DNA of 64,000 nucleotides from Novosphingobium subterraneum (GTDB lineage Bacteria > Pseudomonadota > Alphaproteobacteria > Sphingomonadales > Sphingomonadaceae): NCBI RefSeq assembly GCF_000807925.1, contig NZ_JRVC01000019.1, positions 34,697 through 98,696 on the forward strand. Reading direction: 5' to 3'. Below the pieces are notes generated by a model. It saw only the letters and a list, made by a program, of their open reading frames with translations. It made no database searches and was not told the DNA's origin. Positions 8,432 to 18,500 of this stretch are shown here, in pieces. Position 1 is the stretch's first letter. Every line of letters begins with the position of its first letter. The position numbers and the translations under genes were made by a program.

Positions 8432-9211
8432 TCAGTTGGCAGGGCGGCGGCTGGGCAAGGCCCAACCCCACAGCGCCCCGTCGCGGATCGGCAGGGCCAG
8501 AAACAGGTGTTCGAGTGCGCCAAGGGCGGCCAGCGCGAAGAGCAGGCTCGCGCCCGATGCACTGGCACTGCCCTCCGGCGCATTGATCGCGATCAAACCG
8601 AGCCACACCGCAAGAGCGGAAGTCCCTGCAATCGCGAGAAAAAGTTCCGCTCCCAAGCGCCGCGGCCCGAAATAGGTCTTGAGGTAGGCGAGGTGCGGCG
8701 GAAAGATCTCGGTGCTCATGTTCGGCACGCCGAAGAAGATCATCAGCTTGGTCGAAAGCCGCATCGCCAGCAGCAGCGTGAACGTCATCGCGCCGATCTG
8801 GTTTGCCGCGTTCCAGCTCAATGAGATCAACCCGATGGCGCTCAGCGCCAGCGCGATCTCGTGCCAGGCCACCGCACTCACGGCGTGGAAGAACCGCTCC
8901 AGCCCGCGCGCTTCGGCGGGGCAAGCCTCGCGCCTCGGACCGGTCACCGCTCCCGTCAGGAAGCTGATCTCGTGCCACGACCAGAGGAGGATCGCTCCGG
9001 CAAACGCGGCATAGACCCCGATCAGCGTCGGCTTGTTCATCGACCAGGCCACCACTGCCAGCCCGCCGACGCCCGCGATTCCCGCCAGCTTCAGGCTGCG
9101 CGGGAAAGTGCGGCGCTCGCGGTTGTCCGCCCAAGCGATCAGGCCGGTCGCAAGGAACCAGACCACGATCGTGGCGATCACCGGCAGGACGTGGCCGGTC
9201 CAGCTTACCAC
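8432..9211 (-). CDS. puhE: PuhE, photosynthetic complex assembly membrane protein
   Basis: A polytopic membrane protein of 259 residues (DUF3623 / PuhE family) with about seven hydrophobic segments. These include VIATIVVWFLATGLIAW near the start and LLFALAALGALEHLFLALP near the end. The family motif STKLMIFFGVPNMSTE lies near the middle. In purple bacteria PuhE affects reaction-centre and LH1 assembly and bacteriochlorophyll levels; the mechanism is not settled. It overlaps the end of acsF by seven bases and is followed by hemA. Confidence 0.93.
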   Translation of the reverse strand: MVSWTGHVLPVIATIVVWFLATGLIAWADNRERRTFPRSLKLAGIAGVGGLAVVAWSMNKPTLIGVYAAFAGAILLWSWHEISFLTGAVTGPRREACPAEARGLERFFHAVSAVAWHEIALALSAIGLISLSWNAANQIGAMTFTLLLAMRLSTKLMIFFGVPNMSTEIFPPHLAYLKTYFGPRRLGAELFLAIAGTSALAVWLGLIAINAPEGSASASGASLLFALAALGALEHLFLALPIRDGALWGWALPSRRPAN

Positions 9212-10293
9212 GCGGGCTGCATCCGCACCGTGGTAGGCAGTTCGTTGCGGCGAGGGCGCAACAGGTACATCCGCGCGAAGTTCGCGCCGGCCCCCAAAGC
9301 ACCCGAAGCCCGCATCAGCGCGCCCGAAAGCCCGCCGCGCTTCTTGCCCTCTTCGATCTTCCTGCTCGCCACCAGCAGCCGCTTCATCGCCCGGCGGAAG
9401 CGAGGATCATCTGTGTCGAGTTCGACCGGGAACACCTGACGGCTGATTGCGGTGCAGATCTCGAACACGCGGTAGTCATAGGTCTCGGGATCGAGGCCCA
9501 GCGCCTTGTGGAACACCGGCCGCGCATGATCACGCACGTACATCGTCGAATAGACCGCGAGCAGGAAGAACCGCACCCACAGCTTGTTCATGCCCGTCAG
9601 CAGCTTCGGGTCGGCGCGCAGCAGCAGGGCAAAGGCCTCGCCATGACGGAACTCGTCGTTGCACCAGCTCTCGAACCAGTTGAAGATCGGATGGAAGCGC
9701 AGTTCGGGGTGCGCGGCCAGCTGGCGATAGATTGCGATGTAGCGCGCATAGCCGATCTTCTCGGACAGGTAGACCGAATAGAAGATGAATTTCGGCTTGA
9801 AATAATGGTATTTCTTGGCCTTCGTCAGAAAGCCGAGGTCAATGCCGATCCCGGCATCCTTCAGCGATTCATTGATGAACCCGGCATGGCGGCTTTCATC
9901 GCGTGCCAGCAGCTTGAACAGCAGCTTCATGTCGGGGTTCTTCGTCCGCCGCGCCATTTCGGCATAGAGGATGCAGCCCGAAAACTCCGAGGTCAGCGAG
10001 CTGACCAGAAAGTCGATGAACTCGGCCCGCAGCTCCGGTTCCAGCCCCTCGATCACCCCGGCAAAGCTTTCCTGGCGCTTGAAGTGCTTCTTGTTGGGAT
10101 CGCTCACCATCTCGGCCATCAGCTCGTCCCATTCCTGGCGCACCAGCGAGACGTCGATGGAATCGAGCGCGGCAAAGTCGGTGGTGTAGAAGCGCGGGCT
10201 CAGCACTGTTTCATGCTGCACCATCTTGTGCACATCGGGCTTGGGCGCACGTTCGGGCGCTGCCACAGGACGTTCGAGTGTGATCGCGTTCAT
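9205..10293 (-). CDS. acsF: Mg-protoporphyrin IX monomethyl ester oxidative cyclase (aerobic)
   Basis: A 362-residue diiron enzyme that forms the isocyclic E ring, giving divinyl-protochlorophyllide with molecular oxygen. The start MNAITLERPV at 10293 is coupled by ATGA to the upstream small gene; earlier in-frame codons are a shadow of that gene. Carboxylate-bridged diiron ligands are visible in two E-x2-H type motifs: ARDESRHAGF (near residue 145) and NDEFRHGEAF (near residue 232). The oxygen-independent cyclase BchE is not in the window, so this pathway step depends on oxygen here, as expected for an aerobic phototroph. Confidence 0.97.
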   Translation of the reverse strand: MNAITLERPVAAPERAPKPDVHKMVQHETVLSPRFYTTDFAALDSIDVSLVRQEWDELMAEMVSDPNKKHFKRQESFAGVIEGLEPELRAEFIDFLVSSLTSEFSGCILYAEMARRTKNPDMKLLFKLLARDESRHAGFINESLKDAGIGIDLGFLTKAKKYHYFKPKFIFYSVYLSEKIGYARYIAIYRQLAAHPELRFHPIFNWFESWCNDEFRHGEAFALLLRADPKLLTGMNKLWVRFFLLAVYSTMYVRDHARPVFHKALGLDPETYDYRVFEICTAISRQVFPVELDTDDPRFRRAMKRLLVASRKIEEGKKRGGLSGALMRASGALGAGANFARMYLLRPRRNELPTTVRMQPAW

Positions 10294-10580
10294 CTCAGGC
10301 TCCCAGGATTGAAGCTGACCTCGTACAGTTCGGTCAGGCCAAGGTAGGCGACAATCCGCATCCACCCCCGCAGCAGGGGGCCTGCGCGGACGACGGTAGC
10401 CGTCCGCTCGAACACGGCACTTTCGCCGAAGGCCACGCGGATTGGTTCGCCATGAACGCGAACCTTGTCGCCGGGCTCGACAGACAGATTGCCCGCCAGC
10501 TCGACATGCGCGTGGAAATGCGCCTCGCTCTGCTCCACCGCTATGCGACAGGGCACTTCGAAGGCGCGGGCGCGAATCAT
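10290..10580 (-). CDS. Conserved photosynthesis-cluster protein of unknown function, 96 aa
   Basis: A 96-residue protein starting MIRARAFEVPCRIAV. It is coupled by ATGA junctions to puhC upstream and acsF downstream. The first 70 residues look like beta strands with alternating hydrophobic residues and a short His cluster (AHFHAHVEL). The end (GPLLRGWMRIVAYLGLTELYEVSF) may form an amphipathic or membrane-associated helix. Phototroph clusters of this type often carry a small open frame at this position, but I know of no assigned function. The tight coupling argues for a real gene that acts with PuhC or AcsF. Confidence 0.8.
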   Translation of the reverse strand: MIRARAFEVPCRIAVEQSEAHFHAHVELAGNLSVEPGDKVRVHGEPIRVAFGESAVFERTATVVRAGPLLRGWMRIVAYLGLTELYEVSFNPGSLR

Positions 10581-11089
10581 GCCTGATTGCCCTTTGCTTT
10601 GGCTCCACTGAGGAATTTGGCAAAGGCGGCCCGGTTGGTCGCGCCGAACGAGCCAAGCTCGATCGAACGCCCCGTCGCCGGGTCGCGCAGCGAGAGCGAT
10701 CCGTTCTCCCACTGCGTCAGTTCGAAGGGTGCCGCTGGGCCGATCCCCTTCATCTTCCTTTCGCGAGCCATGCCGCGCATCACGCCGCGCACGAACCCGC
10801 CGCCATCGTTCTCGCCGATCATCGCGGCGAGTGTCGACCCTGTATCGGCATCCTTGACCATGACGGCTCCATCCGCCCGGTCCTCGAATGCCAGATGCCG
10901 CACCTCCAGCGCCGCCACGTTATCCCGCGCGCGTGCCACGGCCGGCACCGCCTCCCGCTCGAGCACCCCGACGCGCACCAGCGCGGTCAGCGCCAGCGTT
11001 GTCGCCACCAGCGCCCCTGCCAGGATCAGCGCCGGGCGGGGGACGGTGTTCTCGTGGTCATGGACCAAGCTGCCATGGTGGGAGCTCAT
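10577..11089 (-). CDS. puhC: PuhC, photosynthetic complex assembly protein
   Basis: A 170-residue protein with one N-terminal membrane anchor (ALILAGALVATTLALTALV, residues 20-38) and a periplasmic domain. The domain contains the family-typical FEDRADGAVMVKDADTGSTL and GFVRGVMRGMARER segments. PuhC is needed for proper reaction-centre/LH1 core complex assembly in purple bacteria. The gene overlaps puhB upstream and the 96-residue gene downstream by four bases each, in the conserved puhABC order. Confidence 0.95.
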   Translation of the reverse strand: MSSHHGSLVHDHENTVPRPALILAGALVATTLALTALVRVGVLEREAVPAVARARDNVAALEVRHLAFEDRADGAVMVKDADTGSTLAAMIGENDGGGFVRGVMRGMARERKMKGIGPAAPFELTQWENGSLSLRDPATGRSIELGSFGATNRAAFAKFLSGAKAKGNQA

Positions 11090-11709
11090 GCCGCCGCTCC
11101 CTGCAGGCCATGGTCACGCACCGGCACAGCTTTGGACCGCAACGCTGCTGCTTCGTTCGGCACCACTGCCGAGCAGGCCTTGGCGAGAACCTTGGCGACG
11201 GCTGCCGCGTCGGGGAGGGCGCGCAACATCGGGCTGGGCTGGCCAAGCCGCCACGGCCGCGCGTGCGGCCACAGCATGGCGAAGCCAAGCCGGTGCCGTC
11301 CGGTCAGTGTCAGCGCAATGTCACCATGCCCGCCGCCCTGCGGCCGTAGATCCGCCGAGCCGATCATCGCCAGCGGCAGGTTCACGCACTTGTTGAGCGC
11401 CACGCCGATGCGCAGCACCACGCGGCGGTTGGTGATCGTGTAGACCGTCGTCTTCGCCACGGCGATCGCGAACACTGCCAGCAAGCCTTGCGTGATTGCC
11501 CCGCCGACCACGGCCGCGCCCGCGCCAAACAGCTTGCCGCTGGCGAGGCCGAAAAGGGCCAGCACTGCGAAATAGCCGCTGACCCAGCGGGTGTGCAGAG
11601 CGCTGCGGGCAAAGGTTCGCCAATCGGGCGAGCCCTGCCACAGGATACTCTCGCCGGCGGGCAGATCGCCCGGCAGCCCGCGGATCGGCTCGTGGTCGTA
11701 CTCGCTCAT
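11086..11709 (-). CDS. puhB: PuhB, reaction-centre assembly protein
   Basis: A 207-residue membrane protein that begins with MSEYDHEPIRGLPGDLPAGE. Its PH-like segment, ESILWQGSPDWRTFARSALH, is typical of PuhB. Two or three membrane segments follow (YFAVLALFGLASG, AITQGLLAVFAIAVA), then YTITNRRVVLRIGVALN. PuhB is a dimeric assembly factor for the reaction centre. The gene is coupled by ATGA to puhA and puhC. Confidence 0.95.
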   Translation of the reverse strand: MSEYDHEPIRGLPGDLPAGESILWQGSPDWRTFARSALHTRWVSGYFAVLALFGLASGKLFGAGAAVVGGAITQGLLAVFAIAVAKTTVYTITNRRVVLRIGVALNKCVNLPLAMIGSADLRPQGGGHGDIALTLTGRHRLGFAMLWPHARPWRLGQPSPMLRALPDAAAVAKVLAKACSAVVPNEAAALRSKAVPVRDHGLQGAAA

Positions 11710-12470
11710 ATCAGCGGTTCCAGCCGGTTTTCGTTTGCATAGAGGTAGCCGGTGCCGAAGTAGGCCACCGTGCGCTCTTCCTCATACCGGGTGATCTCGC
11801 CCGGATTGGCGGGGAAGGGGGCCCCGGCAAAGTCGGCCGCGTTGATAGCGTCGATGATCACAGCGTTCTTCTTCACCACTGCCATCGGCATCGGAGCGAG
11901 GACCGTCTTGCCGCCGGTATCGACCGCCAGATAGCGCACCAAGTGCTCGGCCCGGTCGACCCACATGTCGGTGACGACGCCAGCCTTGAGGCCATCTGCG
12001 CCATAGACGGGAAGCCCGCGCGGATCGGTGCTGGCCGTGGCAACGCTGATTTCCGGCACCAGGCCCATCGGCACGAGGCGCGGATTGCCGTGGGCATCGA
12101 TATCTGCCCACTTGGCACGGTCGGCATAGGAGCCCGGGCCGACGCCCGCGGCAAACACGTCACCCACCGGGCTCAGCGGTGCGCCACCGAAGTTCTCGCG
12201 ACGCTTGGCGTTCACTTCGAACGGATCGCGCTCGCCGGTGGGCACGGATTTCGTGCCCTTGCCGAATGGCAGGATGAAGGTCTTGGGCGCGGCGGCCGAA
12301 AGCGGCCCGCCTTCGCTGAGCAGGCGCCCGGTCAGCGCATCCTCCAGCGGATAGCCTTCGCGCCGGTCTTCGCGCCGGAGCCAGAAGACAAGAGCGATGA
12401 AGAACCCGATGAAGGTTATCATCGCGATCTGAGCGGCATCGATCGTGCCGACGATATTGCCGTAGTTCAT
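11706..12470 (-). CDS. puhA: Photosynthetic reaction centre H subunit
   Basis: The H subunit, 254 residues. It has a single N-terminal membrane helix (QIAMITFIGFFIALVFWLRREDRREGYPLE, the hallmark of PuhA) and a cytoplasmic beta-rich PRC-barrel domain containing FEVNAKRRENFGGAPLSPVGDVFAAGVGPGS blocks and LVRYLAVDTGG. It caps the L/M heterodimer on the cytoplasmic face and shapes proton delivery to QB. The start at 12470 lies 37 bases after lhaA, and the gene is followed without a gap by puhB. Confidence 0.97.
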   Translation of the reverse strand: MNYGNIVGTIDAAQIAMITFIGFFIALVFWLRREDRREGYPLEDALTGRLLSEGGPLSAAAPKTFILPFGKGTKSVPTGERDPFEVNAKRRENFGGAPLSPVGDVFAAGVGPGSYADRAKWADIDAHGNPRLVPMGLVPEISVATASTDPRGLPVYGADGLKAGVVTDMWVDRAEHLVRYLAVDTGGKTVLAPMPMAVVKKNAVIIDAINAADFAGAPFPANPGEITRYEEERTVAYFGTGYLYANENRLEPLI

Positions 12471-12507
12471 GTGCGTGTCCTCTTCGCGTTCCCTGTGCCC
12501 CTGCTGC

Positions 12508-13932
12508 TCATGTGGGGAATTCCGTCAGTCCAAAGCTTCGTCCCTCCCGCCGGATAGCCGCCGGGGTCTGGCCCACGAGCGGGCCCAGCACGACGAGCGT
12601 GGCCAGCAGCAGGCAGATCTCGATGATGTAGATCGTGGCATATCCCGTGGCGCGATTGGCCAGCGTCAGGCCCAGCTCGTCCGAGACGGCAAGGCTTGAG
12701 ACCATATCGCGCAGCACCCCGCCCATGGCGATGGCAAGCCCGGCAAACGTCGTCTGCACCGCGCCCCAGGCGCCCAGGGCAAGGCCCGACGTCTTGTCGG
12801 TTGCCAAGGTCATCGCCGTGGTCAGCGTGCCGACAAGGAACAGCCCGGCGCCCGCACCGATCGCGGTCGCACCGGCAAGCAGGGCGACGGGGCTGGCGAG
12901 CGGTGCGGCGAAGATCACCAGCATGAATGCTGCGATCCCCACGACCGCGCCGAACCCGGAAATCCGCAGCGCGTCCATCCCGCGCGAGAGCCACCGGGCC
13001 GAAAGCGTGAATCCGGCCAGTGCGCCCAAGGCCCAGCCACCGGTCAGGAACGTGGTCGCGCCCACCGAAAGGCCAAGGATTTCGCCGCCATAAGGCTCGA
13101 GCAGCGCATCCTGCATCGAGAATGCCGTGGCCCCAAGCCCGACCGCGACCAGCAGCCGCATCGTGATCGGCTCGGCCACGAAGCTCTGCCAAACGTCGGT
13201 AAAGGCGGGGCGCGGCGTCTGAGCCGAAGCGATTGTCGCACTGCGTGCCTCCTGCTTCCACAGTGCAATGACGTTGAGGAAGAAGGTCAGGATCGCCGAA
13301 CCCTGGATCACCTGCACCAGACGGGTGGGCGTGAAGTGCGCCAGCAGTCCGCCGATCACCAGTGCAGCAATCATCATGCCCGCCAGCAGCGCCAGATAGA
13401 GCAGGGCGACCGCACGGGGGCGGCGCTCGTCATCGACAAGGTCGCCGGTCAGGGCAAGGCCAGCCGTCTGCGTCGTGTGCATGCCGAAGCCTGCCAGAAG
13501 GAACGCCAGCGCGCTCGCCGCAGTGCCAATTGCGAAAAGCTCGGGCCGCGCCATAAGCAGCAGCGCGAACGGCATGATCGCAAGGCCGCCGAACTGCATC
13601 AGTGTGCCGAACCAGATGAATGGCACCCGTCGCCAGCCCAGAACCGAACGATGCACGTCCGATTTGTGCCCGATCAGCGCGCGGAATGGCGCGGCGAGCA
13701 GCGGAATGGCGATCATCAGCGAGACCAGCCATGCCGGAATGCCCAGTTCCACGATCATCACGCGGTTGAGCGTACCGTTGAGCAGCACGGTCATCATGCC
13801 CACGCTCACCTGGAACAGTGAAAGACGCAGCAGGCGTGACAGCGGGATCTCGGCGCTGGCCGCATCGGCGAAGGGCAGCCAGGTGAGCGCCACCTTGCTC
13901 CATTTCGCAGAAAGGGCCTGCCGCTGCGCCAT
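12508..13932 (-). CDS. lhaA: LhaA, light-harvesting 1 assembly protein (PucC/BCD-transporter family)
   Basis: A 12-helix MFS-like membrane protein of 474 residues. The start MAQRQALSAKW at 13932 overlaps the bchM stop (TGATG); the frame upstream is a bchM shadow. Characteristic segments are GTLNRVMIVELGIPAWLV, ALIGHKSDVHRSVLGWRRVPFIW (residues near 85-108) and MQDALLEPYGGEILGLSV (near 275). In Rhodobacter, LhaA promotes LH1 assembly and is thought to deliver bacteriochlorophyll. A second member of the family is at 26051-27364. Confidence 0.95.
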   Translation of the reverse strand: MAQRQALSAKWSKVALTWLPFADAASAEIPLSRLLRLSLFQVSVGMMTVLLNGTLNRVMIVELGIPAWLVSLMIAIPLLAAPFRALIGHKSDVHRSVLGWRRVPFIWFGTLMQFGGLAIMPFALLLMARPELFAIGTAASALAFLLAGFGMHTTQTAGLALTGDLVDDERRPRAVALLYLALLAGMMIAALVIGGLLAHFTPTRLVQVIQGSAILTFFLNVIALWKQEARSATIASAQTPRPAFTDVWQSFVAEPITMRLLVAVGLGATAFSMQDALLEPYGGEILGLSVGATTFLTGGWALGALAGFTLSARWLSRGMDALRISGFGAVVGIAAFMLVIFAAPLASPVALLAGATAIGAGAGLFLVGTLTTAMTLATDKTSGLALGAWGAVQTTFAGLAIAMGGVLRDMVSSLAVSDELGLTLANRATGYATIYIIEICLLLATLVVLGPLVGQTPAAIRREGRSFGLTEFPT

Positions 13933-14639
13933 CAGATCTTCACCAGCTCCATCGCATGGCTCTTGTAGAACCCGCTCGAAATCCGGCCGGAGCGGCGGAC
14001 CTCCCACCCTTCGAACTGGCTGAGCGCTGCACGCAGCTGGCTTTCGGCAATAGGCACGATTGCGGGCGAACGATCAGAGCGCGGAAAGACCTTGCCCACG
14101 GTATGCATCGCGCCGAGCAGCGGGGTGTAGGGCGCGAAAGTGAACAGGATCGAGCCTGTGCAACGGCGGGTCAGCGCCGACAGCGCCCAGACCATGTCCG
14201 GCAAGGTGTAGTGGATCAGCGAGTCCATCGCCACGACATGGTCGAAGCTGCCCAAGGCCGGATCGAGCATGTCGCCCACGCGCCACTGGATGCGCCCATG
14301 GCCAAGATAGGAAGGCGCGCGCTCGGCCGCGATGTCGACCAGCCCCTGCGCCACGTCTATCGCCGTCACCACGGCACCGCGACAGGCCGCTTCCACGCTG
14401 AGGCTGCCAGTTCCGCAACCTGCATCCAGCACGTCGCGCCGCCGCAGATCCTCGGGTAGCCAGCCGAGCAGTTGCGCCCGCATCGCATCGCGCCCCGCCC
14501 GCACGGTTGCGCGAATGCCGCTGACCTTCGCGGTCGAGGTCAGGTCGATCCACGCCTTCTGCGCCGTGCCGTCGAAGTATGCGGCCAGCTTTTCGCGCTG
14601 GCTGTCATAGCGGTTGGGAGCAAATTGCGTGGCCATCAT
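13932..14639 (-). CDS. bchM: Mg-protoporphyrin IX O-methyltransferase
   Basis: A SAM-dependent methyltransferase of 235 residues (234 from the second ATG at 14636). The start MMATQFAPNRYDSQREKLAAYF follows family practice; the longer open frame is a bchL shadow. The SAM-binding glycine loop is VLDAGCGTGSL near residue 73. Family landmarks are FDGTAQKAW near the start, VAMDSLIHY and FTFAPYTPLL. It methylates the C13 propionate of Mg-protoporphyrin IX, giving the substrate of AcsF. The gene overlaps bchL and lhaA. Confidence 0.95.
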   Translation of the reverse strand: MMATQFAPNRYDSQREKLAAYFDGTAQKAWIDLTSTAKVSGIRATVRAGRDAMRAQLLGWLPEDLRRRDVLDAGCGTGSLSVEAACRGAVVTAIDVAQGLVDIAAERAPSYLGHGRIQWRVGDMLDPALGSFDHVVAMDSLIHYTLPDMVWALSALTRRCTGSILFTFAPYTPLLGAMHTVGKVFPRSDRSPAIVPIAESQLRAALSQFEGWEVRRSGRISSGFYKSHAMELVKI

Positions 14640-15532
14640 TCGAACCCCAGGAAGTCGAAGATATCGCGGTCCTTCATCGGGTTGGCGACAACTGGGTCGA
14701 CGCCATCCCACAGCATTTGTGCAAGCCGCAGGTATTCCTGCTGCGCAGCAATCACTTCCGGCGAAGGCTCCATCTCGAACAGCGTGCACTTCTTCAGGCG
14801 GCTGCGGCGGATAGCGTCGACGTCGCGGAAGTGCGCCAGGCGCTTCATCCCGATCGCTTCGCTGAAGCGGTCGATCTCGTCCGTCGCGGCAGAACGGTTG
14901 GCGATCACGCCGGCAAGCCGCACGTTGTAGTTCTTTGCCTTCGCACCGATGGCCGCGACGATCCGGTTCATCGCGAAGATTGAATCAAAATCGTTCGCCG
15001 CCACCACCAGCGCGCGTTCGGCATGCTGCAGCGGTGCAGCAAAGCCCCCGCACACCACGTCGCCCAGCACGTCGAAGATCACCACGTCGGTATCTTCCAG
15101 CAGGTGGTGCTGCTTGAGCAGCTTCACCGTCTGCCCCACGACATAGCCGCCGCAACCGGTGCCTGCCGGCGGTCCTCCGGCCTCCACGCACATCACCCCG
15201 TTGTAACCCTCGAACATGTAGTCCTCGGGCCGGAGCTCCTCCGCATGGAACTCGACGCTTTCGAGCACGTCGATCACCGTCGGCATCAGCTTCTTGGTCA
15301 GCGTGAAGGTGGAATCGTGCTTGGGGTCGCAACCGATCTGCAGCACGCGATGGCCAAGCTTGGAGAAAGCGGCCGAGAGGTTCGACGATGTCGTCGACTT
15401 GCCAATCCCGCCCTTGCCATAGACGGCAAAGACCTTCGCGCCCTTGATCTCGTCGCGCGGGTCCAATGAGACCTGCATCGATCCTTCGCCGTCCGGCTGG
15501 CTGAAGCGCGCCCTTGGGTCGAGCAGGTTCAT
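14636..15532 (-). CDS. bchL: Light-independent protochlorophyllide reductase, ATP-binding subunit L
   Basis: A NifH-like iron protein of 298 residues. It has a P loop (YGKGGIGKSTTSSNLS), a CDPKHDSTFTL switch, and two cysteines in GGPPAGTGCGGYVVG and DVLGDVVCGGFAAPL that bridge the dimer 4Fe-4S cluster. It supplies low-potential electrons with ATP hydrolysis to the BchN-BchB complex, which reduces ring D of protochlorophyllide. No light-dependent POR gene is visible, so this dark-operative enzyme must work in a cell that respires oxygen. The gene lies between bchH and bchM. Confidence 0.98.
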   Translation of the reverse strand: MNLLDPRARFSQPDGEGSMQVSLDPRDEIKGAKVFAVYGKGGIGKSTTSSNLSAAFSKLGHRVLQIGCDPKHDSTFTLTKKLMPTVIDVLESVEFHAEELRPEDYMFEGYNGVMCVEAGGPPAGTGCGGYVVGQTVKLLKQHHLLEDTDVVIFDVLGDVVCGGFAAPLQHAERALVVAANDFDSIFAMNRIVAAIGAKAKNYNVRLAGVIANRSAATDEIDRFSEAIGMKRLAHFRDVDAIRRSRLKKCTLFEMEPSPEVIAAQQEYLRLAQMLWDGVDPVVANPMKDRDIFDFLGFE

Positions 15533-15541
15533 CGCAAACTC

Positions 15542-18500
15542 CTATTCCGCCGCAATTGCGGAAGTGATGGTGGAAGGGGCAGCCCCCACGAACACGCCTT
15601 CCAGCCTGTCCTCAAGCTCGTCGCTGGCCATGCGCAGCGCTTCGAGCGTATCGTCGTCGGGTTCCCACAGGCGCCGTTCGCAGGCTTCGAGCAGGCGGTT
15701 CGCCACCCGCGCCGAACTGGTCGGGTTGAGCTGCGAAAGGCGCTCGCGCATCGCCGGGTCGAGCACGAAAGTCTCGCTGATCTGCTGGTACACCCACGGC
15801 GCTACCTGGCCCGTGGTGGCTGACCAGCCCACGGTGTTGGTCACGTGCTGCTCGATGTTGCGCACCCCTTCGAAGCCATGCTTGAGCATCCCTTCGAACC
15901 ATTTGGGATTGAGCGTGCGCGTGCGTGTTTCCAGATCGATCTGTTCGGCCAGCGTGCGCACCTTGGCTTCGCCCACCGTGGCGTCGACGATATAGACCGG
16001 CGCTTCTGCCCCCTTGGCCCGCGCGATCGACCGGCTCACCCCACCCAGGCTGTCGACGTACTGGTCAAGATCGGTAATCCCGACCTCGACGCTTTCGAGG
16101 TTCTGGTAGACGAAATCCACGTCCTTCAGCGCGCTGCGCAGAAGGTCGCGCTGCGCCACCGGCGTGCCCTTGACGCCATAGGCATAGCCCTTGCGCGTCT
16201 CGAAGGCGTTGGCCAGCTCGTCGGGATCGGCCCATACGCCGCCTTCGATCAGCTGGTTGACGTTCGCGCCATAGGCACCCTCGGCATTGGAGAACACGCG
16301 CAGTGCGGCGGTTTCCATGTCGCAGTGATGTTCGGCCTGATGGGCAAGGCTGTGCTTGCGCACGAAGTTCATGGTCAGCGGCTCGTCTGCATTCGCAGCA
16401 AGCAGTGCGGCTTCGGCCAGCATCCGCGTCTGCAGCGGCAGCAGGTCGCGGAAGATGCCCGAAAGCGTCACCACCACGTCGATGCGCGGGCGGCCCAGTT
16501 CCTCCAGCGGGATCAGTTCGGCCCCGGCAAGGCGGCCATAGCTGTCCATCCGCGGCCGCGCGCCCATCAGCGAGAGTACCTGCGCGATCTGCGCGCCTTC
16601 GCTCTTCATGTTGTCCGTGCCCCACAGCACCATGGCGAGGCTTTCCGGAGCGGCCTCTCCGTTCGCGGCGTGGCGCGCCAGCAACCAGTTCGCCTGCAGC
16701 TTGCCCTGTTCGCAGGCAAAGCGCGTGGGCAGGCGGAACGGGTCGAAGCCGTGGAGATTGCGCCCGGTCGGCAGCACTTCGGGATTGGCCAGCAGATCGC
16801 CGCCGGGGGCAGGGCGGACGTATCCGCCATCCAGCGCGTGCATCAGCGCGCCAAGTTCGTCGCAGGAATCCAGCGCCGCCTCGATCGCTTCGGCCGAACT
16901 CTCGCCCGCTTCCATCAGTGCTTCAACAAGTTCCGCGCGCTCCGAACCGGCAGGGGCCTTGCCCAGAACATGCAGCCCATGCGGGATCAGCGTGCGCTCC
17001 AGTTCATAGAGATTGGCGCTCAGTTCCGGCACGCTCTCAGCCGTCACGTCGAGCGCGTCGCACTCGTCCCAGATCAGCTCTTCTAGCGCCCGGCGCTCCG
17101 CCTCGTCCGTTGTCATGCGCCAGCGCTCGATGCTCGCCTTGAGATCGGCAAAGCCGCGATAGAGCCCGGCCCGCGCCAGCGGCGGTGTCAGGTAGCTCAG
17201 CATGGTCGCGCCCGAACGCCGCTTGGCCAGCACGCCCTCGGAAGGATTGTTGGCGGCAAAGAGGTAGAAGTTGGGCAGATCGCCCAAGAGACGCTCCGGC
17301 CAGCACTTGCCGGTCAGGCCCACCTGCTTGCCCGGCATGTATTCCAGCGCGCCATGCGTGCCGAAATGCACCACGGCATCGGCGCCGAAGTCCTCCCGGA
17401 TCCAGCGGTAATAGGCCGAAAACGCGTGCGTCGGGGCAAAGTCGCCGTCGAACAGCAGGCGCATCGGATCGCCCTCGTAGCCGAACCCCGGCTGTACGCC
17501 CACGAACACGTTGCCGAACCGCGCGCCGAGGACGTGGACGTGCGAGCCATCGCTCTGGATCTTGCCCGGTGCCGGGCCCCACTGTGCCTCGATCTCGGCC
17601 AGGTAGGGCTCGCGCCGCACGTGCTCGTCGGCATCGATGCGGGTGTAGACGTTGGCGTCGGCGCCGAACCGCTCGGCATTGCCCTTCAGGATTGCATCGC
17701 GCAGCGCGTCGACGCTTTCGGGCACTTCGACCTGATAGCCCTCGCGCGCCATCCGCTTCAGCGTCTCATGCAGCGATTCAAACACCGCAAGGAATGCTGC
17801 AGACCCGGTCGCCCCGGAATTGGGGGGGAAGTTGAAGATGGTGATCGCCACCTTGCGCCGTGCTCGCTCAGCCTTGCGCAGCGCCACGATCTTCACGACC
17901 TTCGCCGCCAGCGCTTCGACCCGCTCGGGGCAGGCACGCATAGCGTTGACCGGCCCGGTGCTCTCGAAAACGCAGGCCCTGGCGCATCCTGCGCAAGCCT
18001 TGCCCACACCGTCCGAACGCCCGCCGAACACCGTCGGCATCGTTGCGCCGTCGAGTTCCGGGATCGCCACCATGATGGTCGATTCCAGCGCCAGCAGCCC
18101 CTGCCGCGATGCGCCCCACTGCTCCAGCGTCTGGAACTCCAGCGGATGCGCCGCGATGTAGGGCACGTTCAGGCGGCCGAGGATCTCTTCCGCCGCCTTT
18201 GCGTCGTTGTAGGCGGGCCCGCCGACCAGCGAGAATCCGGTCAGCGAGATCACCGCATCGACCACCGGCTCGCCGTCCTTGAGAAAGAACTTCTCGATCA
18301 CCGGGCGCGAATCCAGCCCGTTGGCAAAGCCGGGTATGACGCGCAGGCCGGCCGCTTCCAGTGCAGCGATCATGCCGTCGTAATGCCCGGCGTCCTTCGA
18401 AATCAGGTAGGAGCGCAGCAGCAGCAGGCCGACCGTGCCATTCGCGCCCTGCCGGGTTGGCAACAAGCGCAGGCTGTCCGAAAACTTCTGTTCGGTGCGC

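Noticed and set aside
12467..13261. Minus-strand frame of 264 codons overlapping lhaA
   Set aside because: It is a +1 shadow of lhaA with Arg/Gly-rich composition; the lhaA frame carries all family motifs.
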